IMG/VR virus record: IMGVR_UViG_3300043172_001415
Location: 1-64,000 of that record
Source of the DNA: a virus
Direction: 5' to 3' (one strand)
Length of the DNA: 64,000 nucleotides
Below the pieces are notes generated by a model that saw only the letters and a program-made list of their open reading frames with translations, made no database searches and was not told the origin of the DNA. The first letter of the stretch is position 1, and every line of letters starts with the position of its first letter. The translations under genes were made by a program, and so were the position numbers. Below, in pieces: positions 42,515 through 50,172 of this stretch.

Positions 42515-42644
42515 GCTATGGTGGTCTGAAGCAGGATTGGGTTACAGAAATGTAACATCTTTTTCTGGGAAGAATTAGAATGCTGTTGGAAAAGACGTGG
42601 CTAACGGGCCAGTCAAGATATGGGTTCAAGTCCCATTCATAGCT
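42515..42644 (+). ncRNA. 130-nt tRNA-like RNA with an expanded D-loop
   Basis: The ends are those of a tRNA: acceptor GCTATGG/TCATAGC (7 pairs, one wobble), discriminator T, and T-arm ATGGG/CCCAT with loop TTCAAGT. GTCT (42524) pairs with AGAC (42593) as a D-stem, but the loop between is 65 nt and contains a perfect hairpin GTTACA-GAAA-TGTAAC. The anticodon-arm position has TGGC/GCCA with loop TAACGG, one base short of a normal loop, so no anticodon is certain. It lies in line with normal tRNAs. Confidence 0.55.
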
Positions 42645-42651
42645 TACTTTA

Positions 42652-42724
42652 GGGCATGTAGCTCAGTGGTTAGAGCAGCACACTCATAATGTGACGGTCG
42701 TGGGTTCAATCCCCTCCTTGCCCA
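42652..42724 (+). tRNA. tRNA with CAT anticodon (Met or Ile2), copy 3
   Basis: Acceptor GGGCATG/CTTGCCC, D-stem GCTC/GAGC, anticodon GCACA-CTCATAA-TGTGA (CAT), T-arm GTGGG/CCCTC with TTCAATC. Confidence 0.87.
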
Positions 42725-42739
42725 TTAAAAAAGGATAAT

Positions 42740-42943
42740 ATGAAACGTAGTATTGAAATAGAACATCTTGATGGAACTAAAAAAGAATTGGAAATTGGTA
42801 AAGTAATATCAATGAACAGCAAACAAGGTGGAAAACTTTATTTAGAAGAAATGAATGATGGTAAATGGAGACTTTTAGCTACAACAGATATAATTGAAGA
42901 TTTTACTTTAGTTAAAGGTTTTAACATTGTTCGAGAAGATTAA
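42740..42943 (+). CDS. 67-residue hypothetical protein
   Basis: Starts MKRSIEIEHLDGTKKELEIG with AAAGGA upstream. Small beta-rich protein; no known family. Ends with TLVKGFN carrying a 9-mer copy. Confidence 0.6.
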   Translation: MKRSIEIEHLDGTKKELEIGKVISMNSKQGGKLYLEEMNDGKWRLLATTDIIEDFTLVKGFNIVRED

Positions 42944-42952
42944 TTGCTCACG

Positions 42953-43033
42953 TACCAGTGGTACAAAGAGATAGCCGTTTATCGCTCGGCTTAAATAAGC
43001 GATCAAATAATTGAATTTATAGGAACCTCCTTT
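42953..43033 (+). promoter_or_regulatory. Leader with mutually exclusive hairpins
   Basis: GTACC-AGT-GGTAC is followed by two overlapping options: AGCCG/CGGCT or ATCGCT/AGCGAT, which share bases. AGGA and ACCTCCT (complementary to a ribosome-binding site) lie just before the ATG at 43034. The arrangement could regulate translation; no ligand class is recognised. Confidence 0.35.
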
Positions 43034-43234
43034 ATGAGTATTGAAAAGAAAATTGAATTTGCAGAAGAATTAGCTATACAATCCAGAATAGCTAAGTATA
43101 ACAGTAAAATGACATCAGAAATGAAAAAATTCGCTATTGAGATGATGCCTCTTAATAGCGAAGATTTTGATGAAAAATTAAAAGAATGGGAAGAAAAGAA
43201 AAGAGAAATCCAGGAAAAATTCCCTATTTGTTAA
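43034..43234 (+). CDS. 66-residue helical hypothetical protein
   Basis: Starts MSIEKKIEFAEELAIQSRIA; charged helical protein ending KREIQEKFPIC, just before tRNA-Val. No known family. The leader before it can fold (see 42953). Confidence 0.55.
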   Translation: MSIEKKIEFAEELAIQSRIAKYNSKMTSEMKKFAIEMMPLNSEDFDEKLKEWEEKKREIQEKFPIC

Positions 43235-43238
43235 TTAT

Positions 43239-43311
43239 AGCCACGTAGCTCAGTTGGAAGAGCACCTGTGTTACATACAGACGGTCGTGGGTTCGAATCC
43301 CTCCGTGGCTA
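43239..43311 (+). tRNA. tRNA-Val (TAC)
   Basis: Acceptor AGCCACG/CGTGGCT (7 of 7), anticodon CCTGT-GTTACAT-ACAGA (TAC), T-arm GTGGG/CCCTC with TTCGAAT. Confidence 0.92.
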
Positions 43312-43368
43312 CTTCACATAATTATGCGCCAATTGTCATCGTAAAGAACACTATAAATACTTTAAATT

Positions 43369-43444
43369 GCCTCAGTAGCTCAGTTGTGGTAGAGCAGGAA
43401 ACTGAAAATTTTTGTGTCATCGGTTCGACTCCGATCTGTAGGCA
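43369..43444 (+). tRNA. tRNA-Phe (GAA)
   Basis: Acceptor GCCTCAG with CTGTAGGC (one extra T bulged), anticodon GGAAA-CTGAAAA-TTTTT (GAA), T-arm ATCGG/CCGAT. A TATAAATA (43352-43359) lies 10 nt upstream. Confidence 0.8.
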
Positions 43445-43467
43445 TTTATTTATTTCAAGGATTCTAT

Positions 43468-43641
43468 ATGAAAAAACTTACAGAAGAAGAAATTACAAAA
43501 CTTTCAAAAGAAGATACTGAAGGTTACATGGGATTTTATGTTCATAACAATGAGATATTTGGTCAATACCAATTTGAAGGTAAACTAAAGTATCAGTATA
43601 TAAAGGATTTTGATGATGCCAAGTTTGAGAAGAATAACTGA
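43468..43641 (+). CDS. 57-residue hypothetical protein
   Basis: ATG 43468 (MKKLTEEEITKLSKEDTEGY) has CAAGGA upstream; an earlier in-frame ATG lies inside tRNA-Phe. Overlaps the next gene. No known family. Confidence 0.55.
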   Translation: MKKLTEEEITKLSKEDTEGYMGFYVHNNEIFGQYQFEGKLKYQYIKDFDDAKFEKNN

Positions 43642-43882
43642 TGGTGCCGGTGATTCCGGTGCACGATCAGAAGCCATTCAATGGAATGAAGATGGTTCTT
43701 TTGATATGATTGTAGATGGTAGGCCAGTCGTTGGCTGTTCGATGCTTGTAGGCTCTGGTACTGCAAGATCTTATTCACAACAAGATTATTGGATGACAAC
43801 TAAAGTAACCGAAATATTGGAAGTAACTGAAGATTATGTCAAATTTAAGACAGGCAATTCAATATATGAATGGGTAAAGTAA
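43613..43882 (+). CDS. 89-residue conserved-type phage protein
   Basis: Starts MMPSLRRITDGAGDSGARSE after AAAGGA. Small beta-barrel-like composition with GRPVVGCSMLVGSG and TRVTEIL-type strands (TTKVTEILEVTEDYVKFKTG). It resembles small phage proteins of unknown function. It overlaps the previous gene by 29 bp. Confidence 0.55.
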   Translation: MMPSLRRITDGAGDSGARSEAIQWNEDGSFDMIVDGRPVVGCSMLVGSGTARSYSQQDYWMTTKVTEILEVTEDYVKFKTGNSIYEWVK

Positions 43883-43955
43883 AAATGTGATTACAATCAC
43901 AGACAAATAATTGATTTTTTGATATACTTCAGTTTTTACAATTAAGGATAACATC

Positions 43956-44735
43956 ATGTATTTACAATTTTTAGGAACTGGATCAGCTTTTACATTAAAA
44001 AATTATCAAACATCAGCTATTTTAAATCATAAAGGTAAAAATTTACTTATTGATTGTGGTGGTGATACAAGGTTCAGTGCTAATGAATGTGGTTATTCTT
44101 TTTCTGATATTGATGCTGTCTACATTTCTCATTTACATGGTGATCATATGGGTGGTTTAGAATGGCTTGGTTTTACAACTTATTTTACTCCTGGTTGTAA
44201 AAGACCAAAATTGTATATTGAGCAATCATTAATCTCAGATTTATGGAGTGCTTTAAGAGTTGGTATGGAAAGTTTACAAGGAAAAATTGCTACTCTTAAA
44301 ACTTATTTTGATGTTATTCCTATTGAAGTAAATATTCCTTTTGTATGGAATGAGATATCATTTGATACAATACAGACTCAGCATATTGTCAGTAAATATA
44401 AGTTTGTACCTAGTTTCGGGCTTATGTGGGACACTTTATGCGGTGATCGGGTATACTTTACTACTGATTGTCAATATGCCCCTGAGACAGCTCAAATGGC
44501 TTATTATGAAGAAGCAACTTTTATCTTTCATGATTGTGAAACTTTATATAAATCTGGTGTTCATGCTCATTATGATCAGCTAAAGCAATTGCCTGACCAT
44601 ATAAAAATTAAGATGTATTTAACTCATTATCAAGATAATATTGTTCTTGATTACGAAAACAGAAGTTTAGAAGCTGTTGAAGATGGTTTCATGGGTTTTG
44701 TTAGAAAAGGTACAAAAATACCATTTGATTTATAA
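43956..44735 (+). CDS. MBL-fold hydrolase, RNase Z-like
   Basis: 259 residues. Metallo-beta-lactamase fold: N-terminal FLGTGSAFTL, motif II SHLHGDHMGG (HxHxDH, about residue 48), FTTDCQYAP (motif IV Asp) and a final LTHYQDN. The order fits the RNase Z/arylsulfatase branch. With two dozen tRNA genes around it, a tRNA 3'-end role is attractive but unproven; phosphodiesterase activity on other substrates is equally possible. It has its own upstream AT-rich region with a 9-mer copy. Confidence 0.75.
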   Translation: MYLQFLGTGSAFTLKNYQTSAILNHKGKNLLIDCGGDTRFSANECGYSFSDIDAVYISHLHGDHMGGLEWLGFTTYFTPGCKRPKLYIEQSLISDLWSALRVGMESLQGKIATLKTYFDVIPIEVNIPFVWNEISFDTIQTQHIVSKYKFVPSFGLMWDTLCGDRVYFTTDCQYAPETAQMAYYEEATFIFHDCETLYKSGVHAHYDQLKQLPDHIKIKMYLTHYQDNIVLDYENRSLEAVEDGFMGFVRKGTKIPFDL

Positions 44736-44757
44736 AAAATAAAAGAAAAAAAATGAT

Positions 44758-44830
44758 GGATGCATAGCTCAGTTGGTAGAGCAGCGCACTTTTAATGCGT
44801 GGGTCGAAGGTTCAAGTCCTTCTGTGTCTA
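44758..44830 (+). tRNA. tRNA-Lys (TTT)
   Basis: Acceptor GGATGCA/TGTGTCT (several wobbles), D-stem GCTC/GAGC, anticodon GCGCA-CTTTTAA-TGCGT (TTT), T-arm GAAGG/CCTTC. Confidence 0.87.
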
Positions 44831-44841
44831 TTTTTTTTATC

Positions 44842-44915
44842 GCTCCCATAGCTAAGTCTGGTTAAAGCAACTGTTTGCAACGCAGTGATCGTGAGTTCAA
44901 ATCCCACTGGGGGCT
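44842..44915 (+). tRNA. tRNA-Cys (GCA)
   Basis: Acceptor GCTCCCA/TGGGGGC, anticodon ACTGT-TTGCAAC-GCAGT (GCA), T-arm GTGAG/CCCAC, discriminator T (a Cys identity base). Confidence 0.87.
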
Positions 44916-44981
44916 TAATAAGGATTGATAAATTTTACTTTAGTTGTTATATTATTACCACAATATTATAAAGGGTAATAT

Positions 44982-45806
44982 ATGACAATCGATACAATGT
45001 TAAAATCATTAAAAACTAAAGTACATAATGAATATTTAAGTGATAGTACTAAAAGAACTTATTTTACACACATCAAGAAATTAATTCTTCATTTTCATGA
45101 AAAAGACAAAATCTCCAATCTGAATTCATTATCATCTGTAAAAGTAAATAATTATGTTAAGAATATGATTAATAGTGATTTGGCACCAAGTTCAAAACGT
45201 GCTATGTTAAGATCAATAATATTGTTATGTAAATTATTAAAAAATGATATTGTAATTAAAAGTTATACATTACCTGATGAGAAACATGATGAAATTCCTG
45301 AAATATACACTAAAAAACAAATATTATCTTACTGTGATAAGATCCAGGATAAAAAACAGCAATTAATATTTCTCTTATTATTTTCTACCGGTTTAACCAT
45401 GAGACAAGTTGTCAAATTGAAGGTTAAAGATGTAGATTTGTCAAAAAACAGAATAACTTTAAATGATAATAAAGATGGTTTTCATAATATTTATCCAATA
45501 GTATTAAAAAATGATATAAAAGCTCTTGTTAAAAAAAGAGATGGTGAAGATCCTTTATTCATGAGCCTACGAAATAAATCATATCATCCACGAACTATTC
45601 AACATCATTTTCAGAAAGCTCAGACAGATCATAATTTAAAATATTCTATTAACATTTATTCTATAAAAGCAAGCGCAATAGTTTATCTTATTAAAGAAGG
45701 ATATTCTGAAGACTTTTTATATAAGAAATTTGGATTAACACAGAGTCCAGTTATTAAAAAGTTAATAAAAATATATACTAAACATAAGAATATAGATATT
45801 ATATGA
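44982..45806 (+). CDS. Tyrosine-recombinase-like protein with a degenerate active site
   Basis: 274 residues with the two-domain integrase layout: an N-terminal SAM-like core-binding domain (residues 1-90) and a C-terminal catalytic-type domain. Box I reads STGLTMRQVVKLKVKDVD, with Thr where the catalytic Arg should be. Box II reads IYSIKASAIVYLIKEG, replacing HxxR with YxxK. The later His is also replaced (FGLTQSP). Only the Tyr (KIYTKH) remains. It is thus probably catalytically dead, or very divergent. It lies directly after tRNA-Cys. A DNA-binding or regulatory role is a guess. Confidence 0.65.
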   Translation: MTIDTMLKSLKTKVHNEYLSDSTKRTYFTHIKKLILHFHEKDKISNLNSLSSVKVNNYVKNMINSDLAPSSKRAMLRSIILLCKLLKNDIVIKSYTLPDEKHDEIPEIYTKKQILSYCDKIQDKKQQLIFLLLFSTGLTMRQVVKLKVKDVDLSKNRITLNDNKDGFHNIYPIVLKNDIKALVKKRDGEDPLFMSLRNKSYHPRTIQHHFQKAQTDHNLKYSINIYSIKASAIVYLIKEGYSEDFLYKKFGLTQSPVIKKLIKIYTKHKNIDII

Positions 45807-45832
45807 TTGACAATATACTTTAGTTTTATATA
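45805..45832 (+). promoter_or_regulatory. Promoter for the NAD+ salvage genes
   Basis: TTGACA (45805-45810), 16-bp spacer, TATATT (45827-45832). The spacer contains ACTTTAGTT. It overlaps the end of the recombinase-like gene. Confidence 0.6.
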
Positions 45833-45888
45833 TTCAAAATATCATTTAAATGATAAAACCAATTTTTCTTCAAAAGACGGAGGTTATA

Positions 45889-46821
45889 ATGTTACAAAGT
45901 AGCGAAGAAAAAATAGTAAAAGATGGTGTCGGTGTTATAGTTGGTCGGTTTCAACCGATGACTGACGGACACAGAGATATCATTCAGTCTGTTATTAGCA
46001 GACACGAAAAAACAATCATTGTAGTTGGCGTTTCTGAAGTCAAATGTACACCAGATAATACTCTGGATTTTGAAATCAGAAGACGTGTAATACAAAAAGC
46101 CTTTCCAGGCGTTCAAATTGTTTATCAACATGATCACCCTTCAGATAAGGCATGGTCAAAGATTCTTGATAAATTAATAAGATCGAATGTACCACCATTA
46201 TCTTCAAAGACAATTCTCTATGGAAGTAGAGACAACTTTTCAGCTCGTTATTCGGGTAGTTTTAAAGTTGTTGAATTGCTCCAAGAACGTTATACATCAG
46301 CAACTGAAGTTCGTAAAAAAGCTTCATATAAAATTTCTGATCATGAACAATTTATAGATGGTGCTCTCTGGTGTGCTCAAAATCAATATCCTACTGCTTA
46401 TTGTGCTGTTGATACTATTATCATTGATAAGAAATACAACAGAATGTTATTAGGCAGAAAAGAAAACCAAACTAAATTCAGATTTATTGGTGGATTTGTA
46501 GAACCTGACACTGATGCATACGAGGGTGATTTTTTAGAAATGAATGCTCGTAGAGAAGTAAAGGAAGAAACAGGTCTGGAAGTCGGTAATCTTAATTATG
46601 TTGGTAGTTATCTTATTAAAGATTGGCGATATTCAAGAGAACGGCATAAAATATTCTCTGCATTATTTACTGCAGATTATGTATTTGGTGCTGCGAAACC
46701 TGAAGATGACATTCACGAACTCGCTTGGTTTGATCTTGATAAAATAAAAGAAAAAGATGTTGTTGATGAGCATAAACCTTTATTAAGTGCATTTTTAAAA
46801 ACACTTGAAGGAGGTGAATAA
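45889..46821 (+). CDS. natV: Bifunctional NMN adenylyltransferase / Nudix hydrolase (NatV-like)
   Basis: 310 residues from ATG 45889, with a strong GGAGG 7 nt upstream. N-terminal nucleotidyltransferase: VIVGRFQPMTDGH (about residue 18) and the closing TSATEVRKKA. C-terminal Nudix domain: GGFVEP and REVKEETGL. The same fusion is known from vibriophage KVP40 (NatV). It turns NMN into NAD+; the Nudix part may hydrolyse ADP-ribose. It overlaps the NMN-forming gene that follows. Confidence 0.88.
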   Translation: MLQSSEEKIVKDGVGVIVGRFQPMTDGHRDIIQSVISRHEKTIIVVGVSEVKCTPDNTLDFEIRRRVIQKAFPGVQIVYQHDHPSDKAWSKILDKLIRSNVPPLSSKTILYGSRDNFSARYSGSFKVVELLQERYTSATEVRKKASYKISDHEQFIDGALWCAQNQYPTAYCAVDTIIIDKKYNRMLLGRKENQTKFRFIGGFVEPDTDAYEGDFLEMNARREVKEETGLEVGNLNYVGSYLIKDWRYSRERHKIFSALFTADYVFGAAKPEDDIHELAWFDLDKIKEKDVVDEHKPLLSAFLKTLEGGE

Positions 46822-48248
46822 TGGTTGCAATGAGAAAGTTTTACGATCCAGATTTCAATCCAATCTTGGCTTCAGACTCGTACAAAATGGTTCACCACGG
46901 AATGAAACTTCCTACTGAATTCAATTATTCATATAATGAATGTAGAAAAGGATCATCATTCCCTTTGGTTAAATTTTATGGCTTGCAAATTTTCATCAAA
47001 CGATTCCTTGTGGGGAAAGTTGTTTTGCAAGAACATATTGATGAAGCAAAAGAGATATTGGAGAATCACTTTGAAACCGGTCTTGAACATGTAGATATTG
47101 AAAGATGGGATTATATCTTGAAAAAACATGGTGGGGTTCTACCAATCAGAATCAAAGCAGTCCCTGAAGGAACTGTAATGCCAATCGGAAACATTTGTTT
47201 TGATGTTATTAATACAGATCCTGAATGTGAATGGCTTGTTGGACACGTTGAATCTTTATTGACTCACGTTTGGTCAACAACAACTACCGCAACCCTAAGT
47301 TATATGGTCAAAGAAATGTGCAGAGGATCTCTTGAAGATACTTGTGATGATGATAAAATCGCTGCTATACTTCAGTTTATGCTACATGATTTTGGCTATA
47401 GAGGCGGTTCTAATCACTTTACTTCAAGTTGGAATGGTTCAGGACACCTAGTTAACTTTTGGGGTACAGACAATCTCAGTGCCATTAAAACGGCTAGAGA
47501 TTATTATAATACTAAAATGGTCAACGCATACTCAGTTCCTGCAACTGAACACAGCGTAATGACTTCTGAAGGTAGAGAAGGTGAGTCAAGACGTACAGGC
47601 AAAATTATTGATAAATTCGATAAAGGAATTTTATCTATTGTTTGTGATAGCTATGATTGGAAAAATTTTGTTGATAATATCATAGGTAAAATCTACAAAC
47701 AAAAGATTCTCGAAAGAGATGGTAAAGTTGTTATACGTCCAGACTCGGATGATTATATGGTAGTCATTCCTTATATACTAAAGTCTTTAGAAAAAAACTT
47801 CGGTACTACTTTAAACAAAAAGAAGTACAAAGTATTAAATTCTAAAGTTGGCATGATATGGGGTGATGGCTTGGATATAGATGACATTGCTAATATCCTC
47901 GAACTTGTGAAATCTCTTGGATTTTCTATTGAAAATATATGCTTTGGAATGGGCGGTGGTCTGATACAAAAGACTAATCGTGATACCATGAGAAATGCAT
48001 TTAAGAGTTCTGCACAATGTAGAGATGGAATATGGCATGATATATTCAAAGATCCTTTGGATTCTACCAAAAAATCAAAGAAAGGTATTCAATATTTAAT
48101 CAAAGATGAAGAAGGGAATTACAGTACTACAAATGTGACAACCCTGGAAGACCAGTTACAAACTGTATTTCTTAACGGTGAACTTATAAAAGAGTACACA
48201 TTCAATGAGGTAATAGAGAATTCGCCAGAATATATAATGGCTGCTTAG
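46821..48248 (+). CDS. nadV: Nicotinamide phosphoribosyltransferase (NadV)
   Basis: 475 residues, the usual NAMPT length. Family landmarks: LASDSYKMVHH near the start, YGLQIFIK, VESLLTHVWSTTTTATL, SVPATEHSVMTS and FGMGGGLIQKTNRDTMRNAFK. It makes NMN from nicotinamide and PRPP, and the preceding enzyme finishes NAD+. The pair can refill NAD+ pools and could counter NAD+-depleting host defences. The start overlaps the upstream stop. Confidence 0.93.
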   Translation: MVAMRKFYDPDFNPILASDSYKMVHHGMKLPTEFNYSYNECRKGSSFPLVKFYGLQIFIKRFLVGKVVLQEHIDEAKEILENHFETGLEHVDIERWDYILKKHGGVLPIRIKAVPEGTVMPIGNICFDVINTDPECEWLVGHVESLLTHVWSTTTTATLSYMVKEMCRGSLEDTCDDDKIAAILQFMLHDFGYRGGSNHFTSSWNGSGHLVNFWGTDNLSAIKTARDYYNTKMVNAYSVPATEHSVMTSEGREGESRRTGKIIDKFDKGILSIVCDSYDWKNFVDNIIGKIYKQKILERDGKVVIRPDSDDYMVVIPYILKSLEKNFGTTLNKKKYKVLNSKVGMIWGDGLDIDDIANILELVKSLGFSIENICFGMGGGLIQKTNRDTMRNAFKSSAQCRDGIWHDIFKDPLDSTKKSKKGIQYLIKDEEGNYSTTNVTTLEDQLQTVFLNGELIKEYTFNEVIENSPEYIMAA

Positions 48249-48270
48249 AAATCCCACCTAAGCATCTTTA

Positions 48271-48304
48271 AAAGCACATAGCCTATGGTTATGTGCTTTT
48301 TTTG
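48271..48304 (+). terminator. Terminator after nadV
   Basis: AAAGCACATA / TATGTGCTTT around a 9-nt loop, followed by a T run. Confidence 0.88.
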
Positions 48305-48344
48305 TTTGTTTTATAAATACAAACAAACAACTTTGGAGAATCTT

Positions 48345-48524
48345 ATGACTTATATTATCAAAGAAGGTCAAGAGTTTATTTTTAATGATTCAAATCTCAC
48401 ACTTATCAGAAGAACTCCCGTTCTGATCGAAGCATACGATCCTGATGGTAAAAGAATCAAAATCAAAAAAGAATCTGCCCCTCATTTATGGCAAACATTA
48501 TTGATGGAACAACCAATTTATTAA
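48345..48524 (+). CDS. 59-residue hypothetical protein
   Basis: ATG 48345 (MTYIIKEGQEFIFNDSNLTL) has GGAG 8 nt upstream and TATAAATA at 48312-48319. Beta-rich, no known family. Confidence 0.6.
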   Translation: MTYIIKEGQEFIFNDSNLTLIRRTPVLIEAYDPDGKRIKIKKESAPHLWQTLLMEQPIY

Positions 48525-48549
48525 TTTTCTATATTTTTTATTAATTAAC

Positions 48550-48578
48550 TTGATTATTACATAAAATTTATATATAAT
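48550..48578 (+). promoter_or_regulatory. Promoter for dUTPase
   Basis: TTGATT (48550-48555), 17-bp spacer, TATAAT (48573-48578). Confidence 0.6.
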
Positions 48579-48596
48579 TATATAAATGGAGCGTTG

Positions 48597-49058
48597 ATGA
48601 GAAAGTTTGAAATAATTAAAAAATACATTAATGAAATTAGAGAAGATTTCAAAATGCCATGTAGATCAACTAAGGCATCTGCAGGATATGATATCTTTAA
48701 TAATACGGGTGAAGAAATAGTATTAAATCCTGGAGAAATTAGTAAACCGGTTACTACATATCTCAAAGCATTATTCCCAGATAATGAAGTGCTTCAAATA
48801 TATCCAAGAAGCTCACACGGATTCAAATACTCACTTAAGCTTGTTAATTCAGTAGCTATTATAGATGCTGATTATGCTTTAGCTGAAAATGAAGGTGAAA
48901 TATTTTTAAAATTTCACAACCAATCTCCAAACAAGCGTTTGGAGATTGGTTCAGGCGAAGCAATGGCACAAGCAATCTTCACTACTTACCTGACTACAGA
49001 CAATGATGATAAGACTGTAGGAGGGTTGCGAACAGGTGGTATAGGAAGTACTACATAA
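48597..49058 (+). CDS. dut: dUTPase
   Basis: 153 residues from ATG 48597 (GGAG upstream). All five trimeric dUTPase motifs are present: ASAGYDIF (1), YPRSSHGF (2), AIIDADY...EGEIFLKFHN (3), GEAMAQAIF (4) and RTGGIGST (5). It removes dUTP, protecting phage DNA from uracil and feeding dTMP synthesis. It ends just before a tRNA triplet. Confidence 0.95.
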   Translation: MRKFEIIKKYINEIREDFKMPCRSTKASAGYDIFNNTGEEIVLNPGEISKPVTTYLKALFPDNEVLQIYPRSSHGFKYSLKLVNSVAIIDADYALAENEGEIFLKFHNQSPNKRLEIGSGEAMAQAIFTTYLTTDNDDKTVGGLRTGGIGSTT

Positions 49059-49066
49059 TCGCAAAT

Positions 49067-49140
49067 CGGGGTATAGCTCAGTCTGGTAGAGTACCTGCCT
49101 TGGGAGTAGGTGGCCGTAAGTTCAAATCTTGCTACCCCGA
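49067..49140 (+). tRNA. tRNA-Pro (TGG)
   Basis: Acceptor CGGGGTA/TACCCCG (7 of 7, C1-G72 as in Pro), anticodon CCTGC-CTTGGGA-GTAGG (TGG). Confidence 0.92.
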
Positions 49141-49154
49141 TTATTTTGTCTTTC

Positions 49155-49238
49155 GTCACAGTGCTGGAACTGGTAGACAACAGGAACTTAAAATTCCTGG
49201 CCTGTAAGGGCGTGTGGGTTCGAGTCCCATCTGTGGCA
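49155..49238 (+). tRNA. tRNA-Leu (TAA)
   Basis: Class II tRNA: acceptor GTCACAG/CTGTGGC, anticodon GGAA-CTTAAAA-TTCC (TAA), long variable arm, T-loop TTCGAGT, discriminator A. Confidence 0.92.
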
Positions 49239-49249
49239 TTTAAATATTT

Positions 49250-49331
49250 GGCTTCGTGGTGGAACGGTAGACACGCTACACTTAGGATGTAGTACCCCAG
49301 AGGTGTGAGAGTTCGAATCTCTCCGAGGCTA
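49250..49331 (+). tRNA. tRNA-Leu (TAG)
   Basis: Class II tRNA: acceptor GGCTTCG/CGAGGCT, anticodon CTACA-CTTAGGA-TGTAG (TAG), variable arm, T-arm GAGAG/CTCTC, discriminator A. Confidence 0.9.
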
Positions 49332-49348
49332 TTTAAACTAAAGTAATT

Positions 49349-49543
49349 ATGAATACACTTGAAACTATTAAAAAATTCAGAATAGCAAACATAATCTTTT
49401 GTATGGCATTTACTGCTGCAGCTATTCATTATGTCACAATCGGTTTTGCAATTACTTCTATCATATATTATCTCGCTTCATGTATCATGTTCAATGCGAT
49501 TCTTAAAAAAACAGAAAACATAAAAAATTGGAAAGAAGAATGA
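49349..49543 (+). CDS. 64-residue two-span membrane protein
   Basis: Starts MNTLETIKKFRIANIIFCMA. Two hydrophobic segments with a short loop and a charged tail. The M-x-TLETIK-x-F start recurs in the gene at 59615, and the layout resembles 49906: a small family. Function unknown. Confidence 0.6.
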   Translation: MNTLETIKKFRIANIIFCMAFTAAAIHYVTIGFAITSIIYYLASCIMFNAILKKTENIKNWKEE

Positions 49544-49878
49544 AATACTTATTGATTATTTTAATGATTACTTTAGTTGGGTGTAGTGATAATGATGAAC
49601 TAGATTATTACATATGCAAAGATGATTCTAAACCATTAATGAAAGAATTTTCAATGCACTGTTTGGAAAACGTTAGCTCTATGCTTAAAACAACAATTGT
49701 CGCATTAGATAAAACTGATAAAATTAATTCTAGAAATGGTTACTCCTATAATGAAAGGGTAAGATCTGCCCATGAATCGTCACTCAATACTTATGAAAAA
49801 ATTGTTGCTCGATGTTCATATGCTGCAAAAAGAATGTTTTGTATGGAACCATTGAAAAATAAAGAAAAAGATGAATAA
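49540..49878 (+). CDS. Putative lipoprotein
   Basis: 112 residues from ATG 49540, overlapping the previous stop. Signal peptide with lipobox: MKYLLIILMITLVGCSDND, cleavage expected before Cys. The mature part has four further cysteines. Phage lipoproteins often act in superinfection exclusion or lysis (spanin outer subunits); neither is proven here. Confidence 0.7.
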   Translation: MKYLLIILMITLVGCSDNDELDYYICKDDSKPLMKEFSMHCLENVSSMLKTTIVALDKTDKINSRNGYSYNERVRSAHESSLNTYEKIVARCSYAAKRMFCMEPLKNKEKDE

Positions 49879-49905
49879 TATGCTTATTTTTATTAATATT
49901 GTGGT

Positions 49906-50109
49906 ATGGAATATAATTTAAAAAATGCAAAAATCTTAAAAACAATAGCAATAGTCTGTTGTATTTTCTCGACATCTATTGCTATAACAAATTCTCTTCA
50001 TGGTAATTTGTTTTTCACAGTATTTGGTTATATATTAGCATGTTTAAATTTCAATGCATATCTTAAAAGAAAAGTTGATATTTTGATATTTACTCAGAAT
50101 AATGAATAA
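49906..50109 (+). CDS. 67-residue two-span membrane protein
   Basis: Starts MEYNLKNAKILKTIAIVCCI; two hydrophobic segments with the same layout as the 49349 and 59615 proteins (LNFNAYLKRK versus MFNAILKK after span 2). No known function. Confidence 0.55.
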   Translation: MEYNLKNAKILKTIAIVCCIFSTSIAITNSLHGNLFFTVFGYILACLNFNAYLKRKVDILIFTQNNE

Positions 50110-50115
50110 AATCTG

Positions 50116-50144
50116 TTGACAACTAAAGTACAATTAATTAAATT
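50116..50144 (+). promoter_or_regulatory. Promoter with the 9-mer in its spacer
   Basis: TTGACA (50116-50121), 17-bp spacer that begins with ACTAAAGTA, TAAATT (50139-50144). Precedes the 50173 gene. Confidence 0.55.
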
Positions 50145-50172
50145 GTTATTACAATAACATAAAGGATTTAAT

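Noticed and set aside
42528-42592. Group I intron in the odd tRNA-like RNA
   Set aside because: Only 65 nt, no core elements, and it lies in the D-loop rather than the anticodon loop.
48986-49429. A 147-codon minus-strand frame across three tRNA genes
   Set aside because: It is the antisense translation of tRNA-Pro and the two tRNA-Leu genes and gives the familiar tRNA-shadow peptide pattern.
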